The position numbers were made by a program, and so were the translations under genes. A stretch of DNA of 64,000 nt, taken from contig NZ_JBFEFI010000002.1 of the NCBI RefSeq assembly GCF_040717535.1, positions 558,001-622,000 of the forward strand, read 5' to 3'. Numbering within the stretch: the stretch's first letter is position 1; every line of letters starts with the position of its first letter. The notes under the pieces are model-generated. The model saw only the letters and a program-made list of their open reading frames with translations, was not told the DNA's origin and searched no databases. Source of the stretch: Thalassoglobus sp. JC818 (GTDB lineage: Bacteria; Planctomycetota; Planctomycetia; Planctomycetales; Planctomycetaceae). Positions 1 through 8,086 of the stretch are shown here, piece after piece.

Positions 1-19
1 AGGTGCTTGGGACATCGAA

Positions 20-1009
20 ATGCAATCGCTCAATTTGATGATTGAAACCGGTGCGCGATTGCATTTTGGTCCCCTCTCGTACCGTCCTGAAGTCGGTCGA
101 CATTTTGGTGGCATCGGGCTCATGATCCGCGAACCGGGCGTATCGCTCAGGTTTTCTGCGGACGCCGAACGCGACGATTCTGATCGTTCCGGCGAGTCTA
201 TAGTTGTGTTCGATGAGTGCAGTCGTGCGAGCGCGATTGCGAAGACGATTCGGGAAGCACGTCCGGATTGGGATCGTCCGATTGACATCGATGTCGCTTC
301 CGAGATTCCCTCACACCAGGGGCTTGGGTCGGGGACACAGCTTTCGATGGCCGTCGCTGAGGGTTTGGCTTCGCTTCACGGAGTGAATGACTTGAGTCTC
401 TGTGAGTTGGCCTCATTGGGACGTCGAGGAAGCCGCTCGACGATCGGGCTTCACGGCTATCAAACCGGAGGCTTTCTCGTTGATGCCGGGCACGCACCGG
501 GAGCGGCATTGGGTGAACTCGCGTGTCGCATTGAATTTCCGGAGAACTGGCCGGTCGTTCTTGTGACTCCTCCTCAGTCTTCAGGGCTCTCGGGGGAAGG
601 GGAAGCGGAGGCGTTTGCCGAATTGTCGCCAATGTCGCAGGAGATGACTGGAGAGCTGTGTCGACTGGTGTTGACCGGCATTCTTCCGGGAATTCAATCG
701 CAAGTTTTCTCCGAGTTTTGCCACGCCCTACAGCGTTACGGAGACTTAGCTGGCGAGTTCTTCCGGGAAGTTCAAGGGGGACGGTATTCTCACTCCGAAA
801 TGGAAGGTCTGGCCAAGCGAATCGCACAGCTTGCCGATCCGGTCTGTGTCGTTCAATCTTCGTGGGGGCCGACGGTTGCGGTGTTCGTGGAGAACGATCT
901 GTCAGCTCAACAGCTTGTTGATTCACTGAATGTTGATCTAGCTTCACGCGACTGGAAAATCACGCGAACTTCCGCACTCAATACTGGTCGGCGGCTTTCG
1001 TTTGAATGA
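20..1009 (+). CDS. beta-ribofuranosylaminobenzene 5'-phosphate synthase (beta-RFAP synthase)
   Basis: Likely catalyses the committed step of tetrahydromethanopterin synthesis: condensation of 4-aminobenzoate (or 4-hydroxybenzoate) with PRPP. The 329-aa product has the GHMP-kinase-like fold. The N-terminal GARLHFG strand is typical of the family, and a glycine-rich loop HQGLGSGTQLSMAVAEG lies near residues 99-115. A second conserved block, RGSRSTIGLHGYQTGGF, lies near residues 135-151. Length matches the family (about 320-340 aa). H4MPT-linked C1 genes are known in planctomycetes, which fits the formate dehydrogenase later in the window. The start is uncertain: the frame is open to the window edge, and ATGs at 20 and 38 are both possible. 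A different GHMP-family enzyme is less likely, given the RLHFG start and the RGSRS..G block. Confidence 0.88.
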   Translation: MQSLNLMIETGARLHFGPLSYRPEVGRHFGGIGLMIREPGVSLRFSADAERDDSDRSGESIVVFDECSRASAIAKTIREARPDWDRPIDIDVASEIPSHQGLGSGTQLSMAVAEGLASLHGVNDLSLCELASLGRRGSRSTIGLHGYQTGGFLVDAGHAPGAALGELACRIEFPENWPVVLVTPPQSSGLSGEGEAEAFAELSPMSQEMTGELCRLVLTGILPGIQSQVFSEFCHALQRYGDLAGEFFREVQGGRYSHSEMEGLAKRIAQLADPVCVVQSSWGPTVAVFVENDLSAQQLVDSLNVDLASRDWKITRTSALNTGRRLSFE

Positions 1010-1367
1010 TCGATGGTCATTTGAGGACAGGTTGAATTTCTGTCCCGTTGATTCATCTTGGTGACCGATCTGTAGCCGATATTTCCGTCCGTGAGTGCTC
1101 GTCGTGGGGGGAGTATTCCTCACATTCGCCAAATCACATCATGTCACGAATGGTTTATGTGACCTTGATCGATGTGATCGTCAGAAATGGTCGACTTCCA
1201 TCTGGTTGCTCCAGAGATTTCTCCTCTTTACGGTTTGTCGGTCGCATAATTAGGTCAGGAACTCAGCTTCTCGCTGCTCGAAAATGCCATCGGTGAACTG
1301 TTCATCAGAAGAGCTTTTACGGGCGAGTGTTGCTGATTTGAACATGACCTGTGCAGGATAGAGCACG
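1010..1367. other. intergenic region without recognisable gene
   Basis: This gap lies between the beta-RFAP synthase and the PilZ gene. The short open frames here start with GTG or TTG, have unbiased composition and lack domain motifs. No clear terminator or promoter hexamers were seen. Confidence 0.5.
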
Positions 1368-1817
1368 ATGAAGTTGTCGCGAACAGAGAGAGTGCGGCTC
1401 GAACGGTTGATCGAAGTGGATGCTTGCAGCAATGACAGCATCAAGCACAATCGACGCTTATCCAATCGGGTTCCTGTCCGACTGATCGCGACACTGTTGC
1501 TCAAGCACGAGCATACGCGAGAGTGTCGTTCGGTGTCGCTGGGAGGTCGAGTTCTTAACCTCTCCAAAGGGGGAGCGATGATCGCGATGGATCGGGTCAT
1601 TGAAACGGAAACGGTATTCATCCGTTTTCTGTCCGAAGCTGCCGGGCCCAATGTGATTCAGTCTCGCCTTGTTCACTCGTCAATGGATCGCAAGAGTGAC
1701 CATCCCCATGTCTACGGCGTCGAGTTTCAGAAGCTTCTGACAGATCATCAGTTTGCCGAGTTGCTTCGATCGCAAAACACGGTCGATGAAGACGATCAAA
1801 TCTCGCCAGCTTTCTAG
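1368..1817 (+). CDS. PilZ-domain protein
   Basis: A 149-aa soluble protein, probably a cyclic-di-GMP receptor. The PilZ signature is visible: an arginine-rich stretch NRRLSNRVPVR near residues 28-38 (RxxxR) and, 35-40 residues later, NLSKGGA matching the [D/N]xSxxG motif. A beta-rich domain follows with a typical ending (YGVEF). The N-terminus (residues 1-25) is charged and probably helical. The family binds c-di-GMP to control motility, adhesion or polysaccharide secretion; the partner is unknown. The gene appears monocistronic. Its TAG stop codon lies inside the start of a structured repeat (CTAGAGCAA...). Confidence 0.8.
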   Translation: MKLSRTERVRLERLIEVDACSNDSIKHNRRLSNRVPVRLIATLLLKHEHTRECRSVSLGGRVLNLSKGGAMIAMDRVIETETVFIRFLSEAAGPNVIQSRLVHSSMDRKSDHPHVYGVEFQKLLTDHQFAELLRSQNTVDEDDQISPAF

Positions 1818-1918
1818 AGCAAGTTGCTCTTTCCTGTGCACTCGCTTGCATTGTTTTAAAAGTTAAAAGGCTGTGCTTGCTCGTGCGAGATCGTGCACAA
1901 AAATCAGAAAATGCTCGA
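1814..1918. repeat. structured dispersed repeat R1 (stop-codon-embedded)
   Basis: Begins with CTAG at 1814-1817, whose TAG is the stop codon of the PilZ gene. Three foldable parts follow: AGAGCAA/TTGCTCT (1816-1822 with 1824-1830); an outer stem GTGCA-CTCGC (1836-1845) pairing with GCGAG and TGCAC (1885-1889, 1894-1898); and inside it TTTTAA-AAG-TTAAAA (1854-1868). By hand alignment 68 of 85 positions match the repeat at 35007 without gaps (about 80%). The right end is degenerate and placed near GCTCGAA (1913-1919). It could act as a transcription terminator/3' UTR element or be a miniature mobile element. Confidence 0.65.
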
Positions 1919-2009
1919 ATTGGCTCTCGTGAATCTATTGCTGTTGCTTCAGCGATGTTGAAAGCCGTCGCAACTCTTTCGGTTGACGTTGTTGTTGAGT
2001 TGCTGAAAC

Positions 2010-2044
2010 AAAAAAACTCCGCGGGGCACGAGTGGCCTGCGGAG
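2010..2044 (-). terminator. rho-independent terminator of the PDZ-like gene
   Basis: Read on the minus strand, a 9-bp stem CTCCGCAGG/CCCGCGGAG (2036-2044 with 2017-2025, one G-U pair) is followed directly by a T-run (A-run 2010-2016 on the plus strand). It lies 36 bases past the stop of the minus-strand gene ending at 2080. Confidence 0.85.
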
Positions 2045-2079
2045 ATTGTTTTGTCATTTCGGATGTACGTTTCGGAGGA

Positions 2080-2676
2080 TCACCGACCGAACAGGCTTCC
2101 TGGGTTTCGGCTTCCGCCACCACCGTTGCCGAAGTTTCCAGGATTCTGGTTCCCTGGGTTTTTGTTGAACTTCGGGAATGGGCTTCCACCGGGGTTGCCT
2201 TGTGGAGGATTGCTAGAGCCTTTCTTGAACATGTTTCGGGCTCCTGGTTTTTCTGATTCGAGTTTGAATTGAGCTCCGTATTGCTTCACGCCGGTTGAGC
2301 TCACAGCTGCTGGTCCCATCAGAGGGGTGAATTCGACCCAGGCGTACTGGACACCGTATCCTGGTCGGAAGAACTCGATGGCAGCTTCGCGATTAGGTCC
2401 GATGGCTGACTTTGCCATTTCGAGTTCGCGGAGTGAGCGGAGATTGTAGATCACTTGACCATCTGCTGTGGCACGCATGAGAACATCACCGGGATGCAGT
2501 CGTCCGACTGCGGAGTAACCTGGGATCGTGCTTGTCACGTACATTCCCTGATTGACTGCCTGCACGTAGACGCCGAGGAGCAAACCAGATTGAGTTTGAA
2601 TTCCCTGAGCCTGAGCTTGAACAGTCAGAGTGGAGACGAGGATGAGTGTGGCAGCTGCGGTGGTGGTGAGTTTCAT
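2080..2676 (-). CDS. secreted PDZ-like protein with Asn/Gly/Pro-rich tail
   Basis: A 198-aa protein with a Sec signal peptide (MKLTT...STLTVQAQAQG, cleavage near residue 24). Residues about 30-115 resemble a PDZ-type domain: a GLLLGVYV strand, then a turn in GYSAVGRLHPGDVLMRATADGQ like the substrate loop that precedes GDxI in PDZ domains. The last 50 residues are low-complexity with repeated NPG/PFP/GGGG units, as in a flexible linker or surface-attached tail. No catalytic domain is present, so a binding or scaffolding role is inferred. It is transcribed alone and has its own hairpin terminator downstream. The sequence does not identify a partner. Confidence 0.7.
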   Translation of the reverse strand: MKLTTTAAATLILVSTLTVQAQAQGIQTQSGLLLGVYVQAVNQGMYVTSTIPGYSAVGRLHPGDVLMRATADGQVIYNLRSLRELEMAKSAIGPNREAAIEFFRPGYGVQYAWVEFTPLMGPAAVSSTGVKQYGAQFKLESEKPGARNMFKKGSSNPPQGNPGGSPFPKFNKNPGNQNPGNFGNGGGGSRNPGSLFGR

Positions 2677-3007
2677 CGGTCAGTCTTTCGTCTTGAGAGA
2701 AGGTGGTGGGTCGTCTTGTTGGTGGTCGTTGTTGTGACCAGCGTAGATGACTCTTCTCTTTGCAGACCTCGGACCAAAAGTTGAATGATTCTTTTGTGTT
2801 TGTTGTAAGTGTCTTTTGTTAATGGGTTTGTGGGTTTCGTTTTTCGATGAGTGAGTTCTGAGTGAATCAGAAGATGTCGTCGAATTGATCTTACTGGCGT
2901 CTCAAGTGTTGTCGAAATGACTTCTTTTTTGCAAAGAGTTCAAGCAAAGGCTGGGTGGAGAGAGGGGCTTCGGCATGGTTGGCCGAATTGGTGGGGCTGA
3001 TTTTGAG
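2677..3007. other. intergenic region upstream of the PDZ-like gene
   Basis: This T/G-rich gap (on the plus strand) lies between the start of the minus-strand PDZ-like gene and the end of the minus-strand ABC permease. It must hold the promoter of the former, but no convincing -35/-10 pair was seen. No coding potential was recognised. Confidence 0.45.
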
Positions 3008-4204
3008 TCAGCGAGTCCGCGAGCGGTTCGAAGCTCGTTCGTAGACAGCTCGGATGGCGAGAATCAAGAGAAGTCCCAGGCCGACGGTGAAGCCGCGTGA
3101 AATGGCGTGTTCCGTTGCTGTGACGGCGTAGAGCACGCCCGCGATTAACGACAGGATTCCGACATTCATCAAGCCCAGCCAGCCGGGGAAGAACTGCTTC
3201 GAGCGGCCCCCTTCGAAACGAAGAGTGTTAACTGCCACAGCCAGAACAACGAGCACACCGACGACCAGACCTTCAATTCGGTCCGAATCCGTGACTGCCA
3301 GCTTTTGCACTGAGTCGATGACAAGTCGGAGGAACAAGGCTCCCAGCATGACGCCAGGAATGGTTCCGATACCCCCAGCGAGGCTGCATCCCCCAACAAC
3401 CGCTGACGCGATTGCGTTGAGTTCGTAGCCGAGTCCGGCGTTCGCAGCACTCACGGAACCGACATAAGCTGCGTACAGGATGCCGGAAATCGCTGCTGTG
3501 ACGCTCCCGATACAGTAGGCGAGCCATTTCAGGCGTTCTGTTTGAATCCCTGAGAGCTTGGCGGCGGTTTCGTTGCCGCCCATGGCGTACAGATGCCGAC
3601 CGATGATCGTTCGGTTCATCATGATCCAGAACACAATTGCCAGAACGATCCACAACGCAACCGGGATCCACCACGCTTCAGACCCGATTGACAGGAGCCG
3701 TTCGTCGTTCACGGTGATCTGTTCGCCTCCGGTCATTCGTGCCGACAGCAGGCGAGCGAGGCTTCGAAGGCCGACGAGTGATGCGAGTGTTGCCACAAAA
3801 GGTGGAAGCTCGATGATGTTGATCAGCCAGGCGTGAAATGTGCCGATGAGGACGGCGCAGAAGAGCGTCGCGAGCCCGGAAACGACGAGAATCCAGGTGG
3901 CGACATCGCCTGTCATGGGCTGTCCGCGGTCGGTTTTGGGGACAAGTAGGACGATCAGTCCGAAAAAGAGAGTCCCGCTGAACGCGATCACCGATCCGCT
4001 GGAAAGGTCGATTCCCCCAGCGATGATCACGATCGCTGCGCCGAACGCAAAAACGCCGAGCATGGCAGCATGGCGCATGATGGACTGGGCGTTACCGAGT
4101 GGTTGCTGTTGATAGGAAGGGCTGAGCCACGTGGTCACAAGCGTCACGACAGCGATGGCGAGAACGAGACCGAATTCATTTCGGTGTTTCTTTAACAGTT
4201 CCAT
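3008..4204 (-). CDS. sugar ABC transporter permease (RbsC/BPD_transp_2 family)
   Basis: A 398-aa inner-membrane protein with about ten hydrophobic segments. Family signatures include AAMLGVFAFGAAIVIIAGGIDLSSGSV (residues about 46-72, the conserved GGIDLSVGS region), PPFVATLA near residue 136 and GNETAAKLSGI near 211, which matches the G.N..AA..SGI motif of ribose-type permeases. It probably pairs with the lipoprotein encoded 80 bases upstream to import a sugar or related small molecule. The usual ATPase subunit (RbsA type, two nucleotide-binding domains) is not encoded next to it on either side. The C-terminal 70 residues add two or three extra hydrophobic segments beyond the usual 320-330 aa. 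Confidence 0.88.
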   Translation of the reverse strand: MELLKKHRNEFGLVLAIAVVTLVTTWLSPSYQQQPLGNAQSIMRHAAMLGVFAFGAAIVIIAGGIDLSSGSVIAFSGTLFFGLIVLLVPKTDRGQPMTGDVATWILVVSGLATLFCAVLIGTFHAWLINIIELPPFVATLASLVGLRSLARLLSARMTGGEQITVNDERLLSIGSEAWWIPVALWIVLAIVFWIMMNRTIIGRHLYAMGGNETAAKLSGIQTERLKWLAYCIGSVTAAISGILYAAYVGSVSAANAGLGYELNAIASAVVGGCSLAGGIGTIPGVMLGALFLRLVIDSVQKLAVTDSDRIEGLVVGVLVVLAVAVNTLRFEGGRSKQFFPGWLGLMNVGILSLIAGVLYAVTATEHAISRGFTVGLGLLLILAIRAVYERASNRSRTR

Positions 4205-4284
4205 CGGAGTGCGTTACTTTCCAGGTGTTTGGTTCAGTCAGTTCCAGTGAGGTCAGTGGCCGTGATTGGAAATGGGTGGCTGCC

Positions 4285-5388
4285 TTACGAGCTGACGAGA
4301 GACCGTTCTGCCAACCAGGCTTTGAACTCGTCGTAGGTCATGAAGACGGTTTCTGGATCGAACAGATCGGCTGTGATCGCACTTCCGTCGGGAACAACGA
4401 CTCGCAGGTCAGTTCGATGCAGATCGCCTTCGCCTTCCTGGCTGTAGCTCGGGTAAAATTTGTCAACAGTTTCCTGATCGTCCTCGGAAAGAGCCAGCAG
4501 GAGTTCGACGCTTTCGGCACCGATCTGGTAAGGGTTTTGAACCACCATCACGTCAACGTTTCCGTCACCCATTTCTTTGATGCTGGCTTCGGCAGCGTCG
4601 AAGCAGAGAACGCGGGTCGATTCTCGGATCTTCTTGTCTTTGACCACCTGGACGATGATCGGCGTGTTGTACGCCCAGATTCCGACGAGCATGTTCAGGT
4701 CAGAATTTCGATCGAGAGCACCTTCTACGTTGTTGCGGTTCTTGATCTTGTCAGCACCGTCGGCCAGTCGCTCGATTTCTGTTCCGGTCCCTTCCATGCC
4801 TTCAACGAATCCATCCATGCGGGCGACAGCGTTCGCAGCGCTGGTGCTGCCGACGAAGAATGAATACTTCGCATTTTCGGGAGCAATCGCTTTTGCCGCC
4901 CGTCCGAGTTCACGTCCTCCAACCAGATTGTCTGTTCCCAGGTAGGCGAATCGGGCATCGCGGAATTGCTCTCGGTCGATGTCTCCGTCAAAGGTGATGA
5001 CTTTGACTCCTTTGTCCCGAAGCTTTTTCATTTCGCGTGCAATGGCTGCACTTTCCGGGTTGTAGACTGAAATTCCGACAGCTGCGATGTCTGACTGGAG
5101 GTTGTACTGCTTCAACTTGTCGAGCTGACCCTTGTCGGTGAAATCACCACGTTCGTAAGAGAGTGTGTAGCCTTTGTCGGCGAGCCCAAGGTCTTCAGCG
5201 GCAGCGACAGCACCCGCTTCGCAGGTGTCCCAAAAAGGGTCGGGTCCGTTCGTCAGCAGGACAATTCGTTTGGTACCATTGGCCACTCCCGGACCAGCTT
5301 GCGGTGTTTCGCTGGGGCATCCCGAAATGAATCCGCAGAGCAGGCAGAGACTCAGGATTTTTGCAAGTGGATGAACAGGCTGGTGCAT
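4285..5388 (-). CDS. sugar-binding lipoprotein of an ABC transporter (RbsB/Peripla_BP_4 family)
   Basis: A 367-aa protein with a lipoprotein signal: hydrophobic stretch ILSLCLLCGFISGC, with the lipidated Cys at about residue 24. The mature part has the two-lobe periplasmic-binding fold: KRIVLLTNGPDPFWDTCEAGAVA (first strand and helix, residues 41-63), AVGISVYNP near 103, KVITFDGDID near 132, and AYLGTDNLVGGRELG near 149. These blocks are typical of ribose/autoinducer-type solute-binding proteins. Substrate cannot be told. It is the first gene of a two-gene minus-strand operon with the permease; the intergenic distance is 80 bases and no ATPase gene follows. Confidence 0.87.
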   Translation of the reverse strand: MHQPVHPLAKILSLCLLCGFISGCPSETPQAGPGVANGTKRIVLLTNGPDPFWDTCEAGAVAAAEDLGLADKGYTLSYERGDFTDKGQLDKLKQYNLQSDIAAVGISVYNPESAAIAREMKKLRDKGVKVITFDGDIDREQFRDARFAYLGTDNLVGGRELGRAAKAIAPENAKYSFFVGSTSAANAVARMDGFVEGMEGTGTEIERLADGADKIKNRNNVEGALDRNSDLNMLVGIWAYNTPIIVQVVKDKKIRESTRVLCFDAAEASIKEMGDGNVDVMVVQNPYQIGAESVELLLALSEDDQETVDKFYPSYSQEGEGDLHRTDLRVVVPDGSAITADLFDPETVFMTYDEFKAWLAERSLVSS

Positions 5389-5731
5389 GAGTTGTTCCTA
5401 GAACGCTTTCGAAAATGTCTTCGCGAATTAGCGCGAGCAAACAGGTCGAAAATCATGTCAAACAGTCCAGAGGAGTGAGGAGCTAAGAGCAAATCGCTCT
5501 CGTCAATCGCAAGCCTCTGGATTGATCATATCAGTGATTTTGGTTGCGAAATGAAGATAGGCACTGCCGTTGCTCAAGTCAACGAGGTGTCCTCGGAGCG
5601 GATTGGCAATCGGCGATGTCGAATCGATCGTGTTAAGGACGACGAAAATTAACCTTGCGATGTTCTTGACGGCCAAGCGATATTTCAGTCGAAAGCGGTA
5701 TGTCAGTTCATTTTGAAGGTGGGGAACGATT
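5389..5731. other. divergent intergenic region
   Basis: This region separates the start of the minus-strand ABC operon from the start of the plus-strand corA gene, so it should carry two outward promoters. No confident promoter hexamers, operators or RNA switches were recognised. A minus-strand frame across it (5503-5910) overlaps corA and looks non-coding. Confidence 0.45.
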
Positions 5732-6838
5732 GTGATTCGAAAATTTGTCCGGAAAGTACGAGCGAAGAAACCAGTCTTTCGTCGTCGTACTCCGAATGCT
5801 TCGCCGCCGGGAACAGTTCGCTCGGACTCAAAGAACCTGGATGTCCAGCTACGGCAGATTCGATTTTCGAAAGAGAATCTCGATGACCGACGCATTGAGA
5901 TGCATCCCAAGCTGCATACGCAGATTCACGATCATTCGCCACAGGAGGCAGTCTTGTGGCTTGATGTTGTGGGAGTCGGCAATGGAGATGCTGTTGGTCA
6001 AATCGGCCAGAAGTTTGGGCTCCATTCCTTGGCGCTGGAAGATGTGGTGCATACCCATCAGCGGTCAAAGTACGACGACTATGAGGATCACATTTTCTTT
6101 GTGGCCCGCATGTTGAAGTCGACCGATTCGATCGAGAGTGAACAGGTCAGCCTGTTCCTCGGGGCTGGGTTCGTGATCTCATTTCAGGAGCTTGAAGGGG
6201 ATTGCTTTGAGCCCATCCGAGAGCGAATTCGACAACATACGCGCATCCGTGGACAGCAGGCGGATTACCTCTTCTACGCGATGATTGATGCCATCATCGA
6301 TGGTTACTTTCCAAGACTGGAAGCGATTGGAGCAAAGCTCGAGGAACTCGAAGAGAAGATTCTCAATCAGAGAGATGAGATTGAGGAAGTCTTCGAACTG
6401 CGCCGCGAGATCATGTGGATTCGTAAGAACGTCTGGCAGCTGCGAGAAGCTTTGCAGTCACTGATGACTCACGAGCATCCGCTGATTTCAAGCGGAACGC
6501 AAACCTATTTGCGGGACTGTCACGATCACACTGTGCAGCTGATTGAAGTGTCCGAAGTTTTTCGTGATCAGTGTGCGAATCTGCGTGACCTGTCGCTGGC
6601 GATGTCGGGTATGAAAGCAAATGAGGTCATGAAGACTTTGACAATCTTCGCGACCATCTTCATGCCGATGAGTTTTATCGCTGGCGTGTACGGCATGAAC
6701 TTCGACAACAGAGCATCCGACTGGAATATGCCCGAAACTGAATGGACGTTCGGCTATCCCTACGCTCTCGGGTTGATGGCAGCCATTGGAATCGGGCTGT
6801 TGTTTTACTTTTGGAGAAAAGGCTGGCTCAAAGAGTGA
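5732..6838 (+). CDS. corA: magnesium/cobalt transporter CorA
   Basis: A 368-aa CorA-family divalent cation channel. The soluble N-terminal domain is followed by long helices (residues about 190-300) and two C-terminal transmembrane helices (about 300-322 and 340-362). The signature YGMNF ends the first TM helix and forms the selectivity filter. The long helix region contains EKILNQRDEIEEVFELRREI, typical of the stalk helix. The first 35 residues are Arg/Lys-rich (RKFVRKVRAKKPVFRRR) and longer than in many relatives, so an internal start (Met at 5891) cannot be excluded. It is convergent with the downstream protease gene (65-base gap). Confidence 0.93.
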   Translation: MIRKFVRKVRAKKPVFRRRTPNASPPGTVRSDSKNLDVQLRQIRFSKENLDDRRIEMHPKLHTQIHDHSPQEAVLWLDVVGVGNGDAVGQIGQKFGLHSLALEDVVHTHQRSKYDDYEDHIFFVARMLKSTDSIESEQVSLFLGAGFVISFQELEGDCFEPIRERIRQHTRIRGQQADYLFYAMIDAIIDGYFPRLEAIGAKLEELEEKILNQRDEIEEVFELRREIMWIRKNVWQLREALQSLMTHEHPLISSGTQTYLRDCHDHTVQLIEVSEVFRDQCANLRDLSLAMSGMKANEVMKTLTIFATIFMPMSFIAGVYGMNFDNRASDWNMPETEWTFGYPYALGLMAAIGIGLLFYFWRKGWLKE

Positions 6839-6903
6839 GCGAAGAGGCACATCAAGATTCGGACGATCTCCTTCGCGTTTCGAGCATTGCAGTCAAGTGG
6901 GGG

Positions 6904-7908
6904 TCAATCCCATCTCATACCGAGGCGAGCGTTCACGTTCACGATCTCCTCGTCTCTGAGCAGTTCCAGCGAGACCGATTTTCCCGGGGGCTCTTCGCCG
7001 ATGAGGTCTCGCAGTTGTTCGAACGAGCGAACGCGTCGATTTTCAAAGGTGAGCAGGATGTCTCCCTGTTCGACTCCCGCTCGATCGGCGGGCTCGCCAG
7101 CGAGGACATCGGTGATGATGAGTCCCGTTCCCGAAGGGTTCACTTTTCCGACGATTCCGAGGTAAGCCCCGCTGTGGGTGCGGAAATCTTCGCCAGCGAC
7201 AAAGCGTTCCCAACCGTCCGTGTAAGCACTGGCGGGGACGTGAAAGTTCAAGTCGGTGCTTTCACCGATCCGAGTGTTGATGCCGATCAGTTTTCCGTCG
7301 ATCCCGAAGAGTGGTCCACCTGAATCTCCGCCGACCAGTTCACAGTCGGATTGGATCAGCCATCGATTCTGAAGAATGACCCGCCCTAGTCGCAGGACCT
7401 GTCCGCGAGTCACCTGATAGCCGCCGGGATGAGCGAGAACTAGGCACCAGTCGCCGGGGCTTGATGCTTCCTCTGCGATTTCACAGTAGGGCCAGTCGTC
7501 TCGACTCGAGCTGATTTGCACCATCGATGCATCGAGGATGACGTTCCGCCCGAGTGTCTTTCCGCGATAGGTTTTGCCGTCATTCGTGACGATTGAGACG
7601 GGCCGTCCAGGAGGGCCTGTTACATGGGCGGCGGATAGGATGAGTCCCTTCGGATCGACGATGACTCCGCTGCCTTGAGCTCCTCCGACGCTCAGGTTGA
7701 CCGTGCATTCTTTCAACAGAGGAACGAGTGTCGAGAGGTGATCCTGCATTTCACGCAGGTCGCCAACCGATGTCGGGGCGGGCTTTGAAAACGCATCGGG
7801 GACTCGGTCAATCGCCACCGGCCATCTCTGTTCATCCTGCCCAACAACAGCTTGCGTGATCAGGAGCAACAATGCGAAGGTCGGAGAAATGAGTCGGCGA
7901 TTCATCAT
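6904..7908 (-). CDS. secreted trypsin-like serine protease with PDZ domain (DegP/HtrA type)
   Basis: A protein of about 334 aa with a signal peptide (RRLISPTFALLLLITQAVVGQ). The chymotrypsin-fold domain shows the complete triad: His in LSAAHVTG, Asp in NVILDASMVQ and Ser in GGDSGGPLFG. One PDZ domain follows (residues about 240-325: YLGIVGKVNPSGTGLIITDV, then AGVEQGDILLTFENRRV). The family degrades or refolds damaged envelope proteins. One PDZ domain resembles DegS more than DegP, although DegS has a membrane anchor instead of a cleavable signal. Start chosen at the paired ATGs (7908/7905); a TTG at 7926 is possible but would push the signal peptide inward. No operon partner. Confidence 0.88.
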   Translation of the reverse strand: MMNRRLISPTFALLLLITQAVVGQDEQRWPVAIDRVPDAFSKPAPTSVGDLREMQDHLSTLVPLLKECTVNLSVGGAQGSGVIVDPKGLILSAAHVTGPPGRPVSIVTNDGKTYRGKTLGRNVILDASMVQISSSRDDWPYCEIAEEASSPGDWCLVLAHPGGYQVTRGQVLRLGRVILQNRWLIQSDCELVGGDSGGPLFGIDGKLIGINTRIGESTDLNFHVPASAYTDGWERFVAGEDFRTHSGAYLGIVGKVNPSGTGLIITDVLAGEPADRAGVEQGDILLTFENRRVRSFEQLRDLIGEEPPGKSVSLELLRDEEIVNVNARLGMRWD

Positions 7909-8086
7909 CAGGAGTGCATCAATCAATGAAGGAATATTGAATCGGATGTCACTTCATCATACGCAATGGACAGACCTTCGGACCAGTAAAACTGCGGAAG
8001 TAGGAACACCGCTGTCCATATGCACTTGTCGCGCTGCGATTCAAGGCGGGTGTTCGTTCTGCTCTGTTGGCTGGATCGTTGACGCG

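Noticed and set aside
198-947. A long minus-strand frame of 249 codons across the beta-RFAP synthase gene
   Set aside because: It lies wholly inside a well-supported gene on the other strand and has a shadow-type composition rich in Arg, Ser and Pro.
5503-5910. A minus-strand frame across the start of corA
   Set aside because: Overlaps the corA start region and has unbiased composition.
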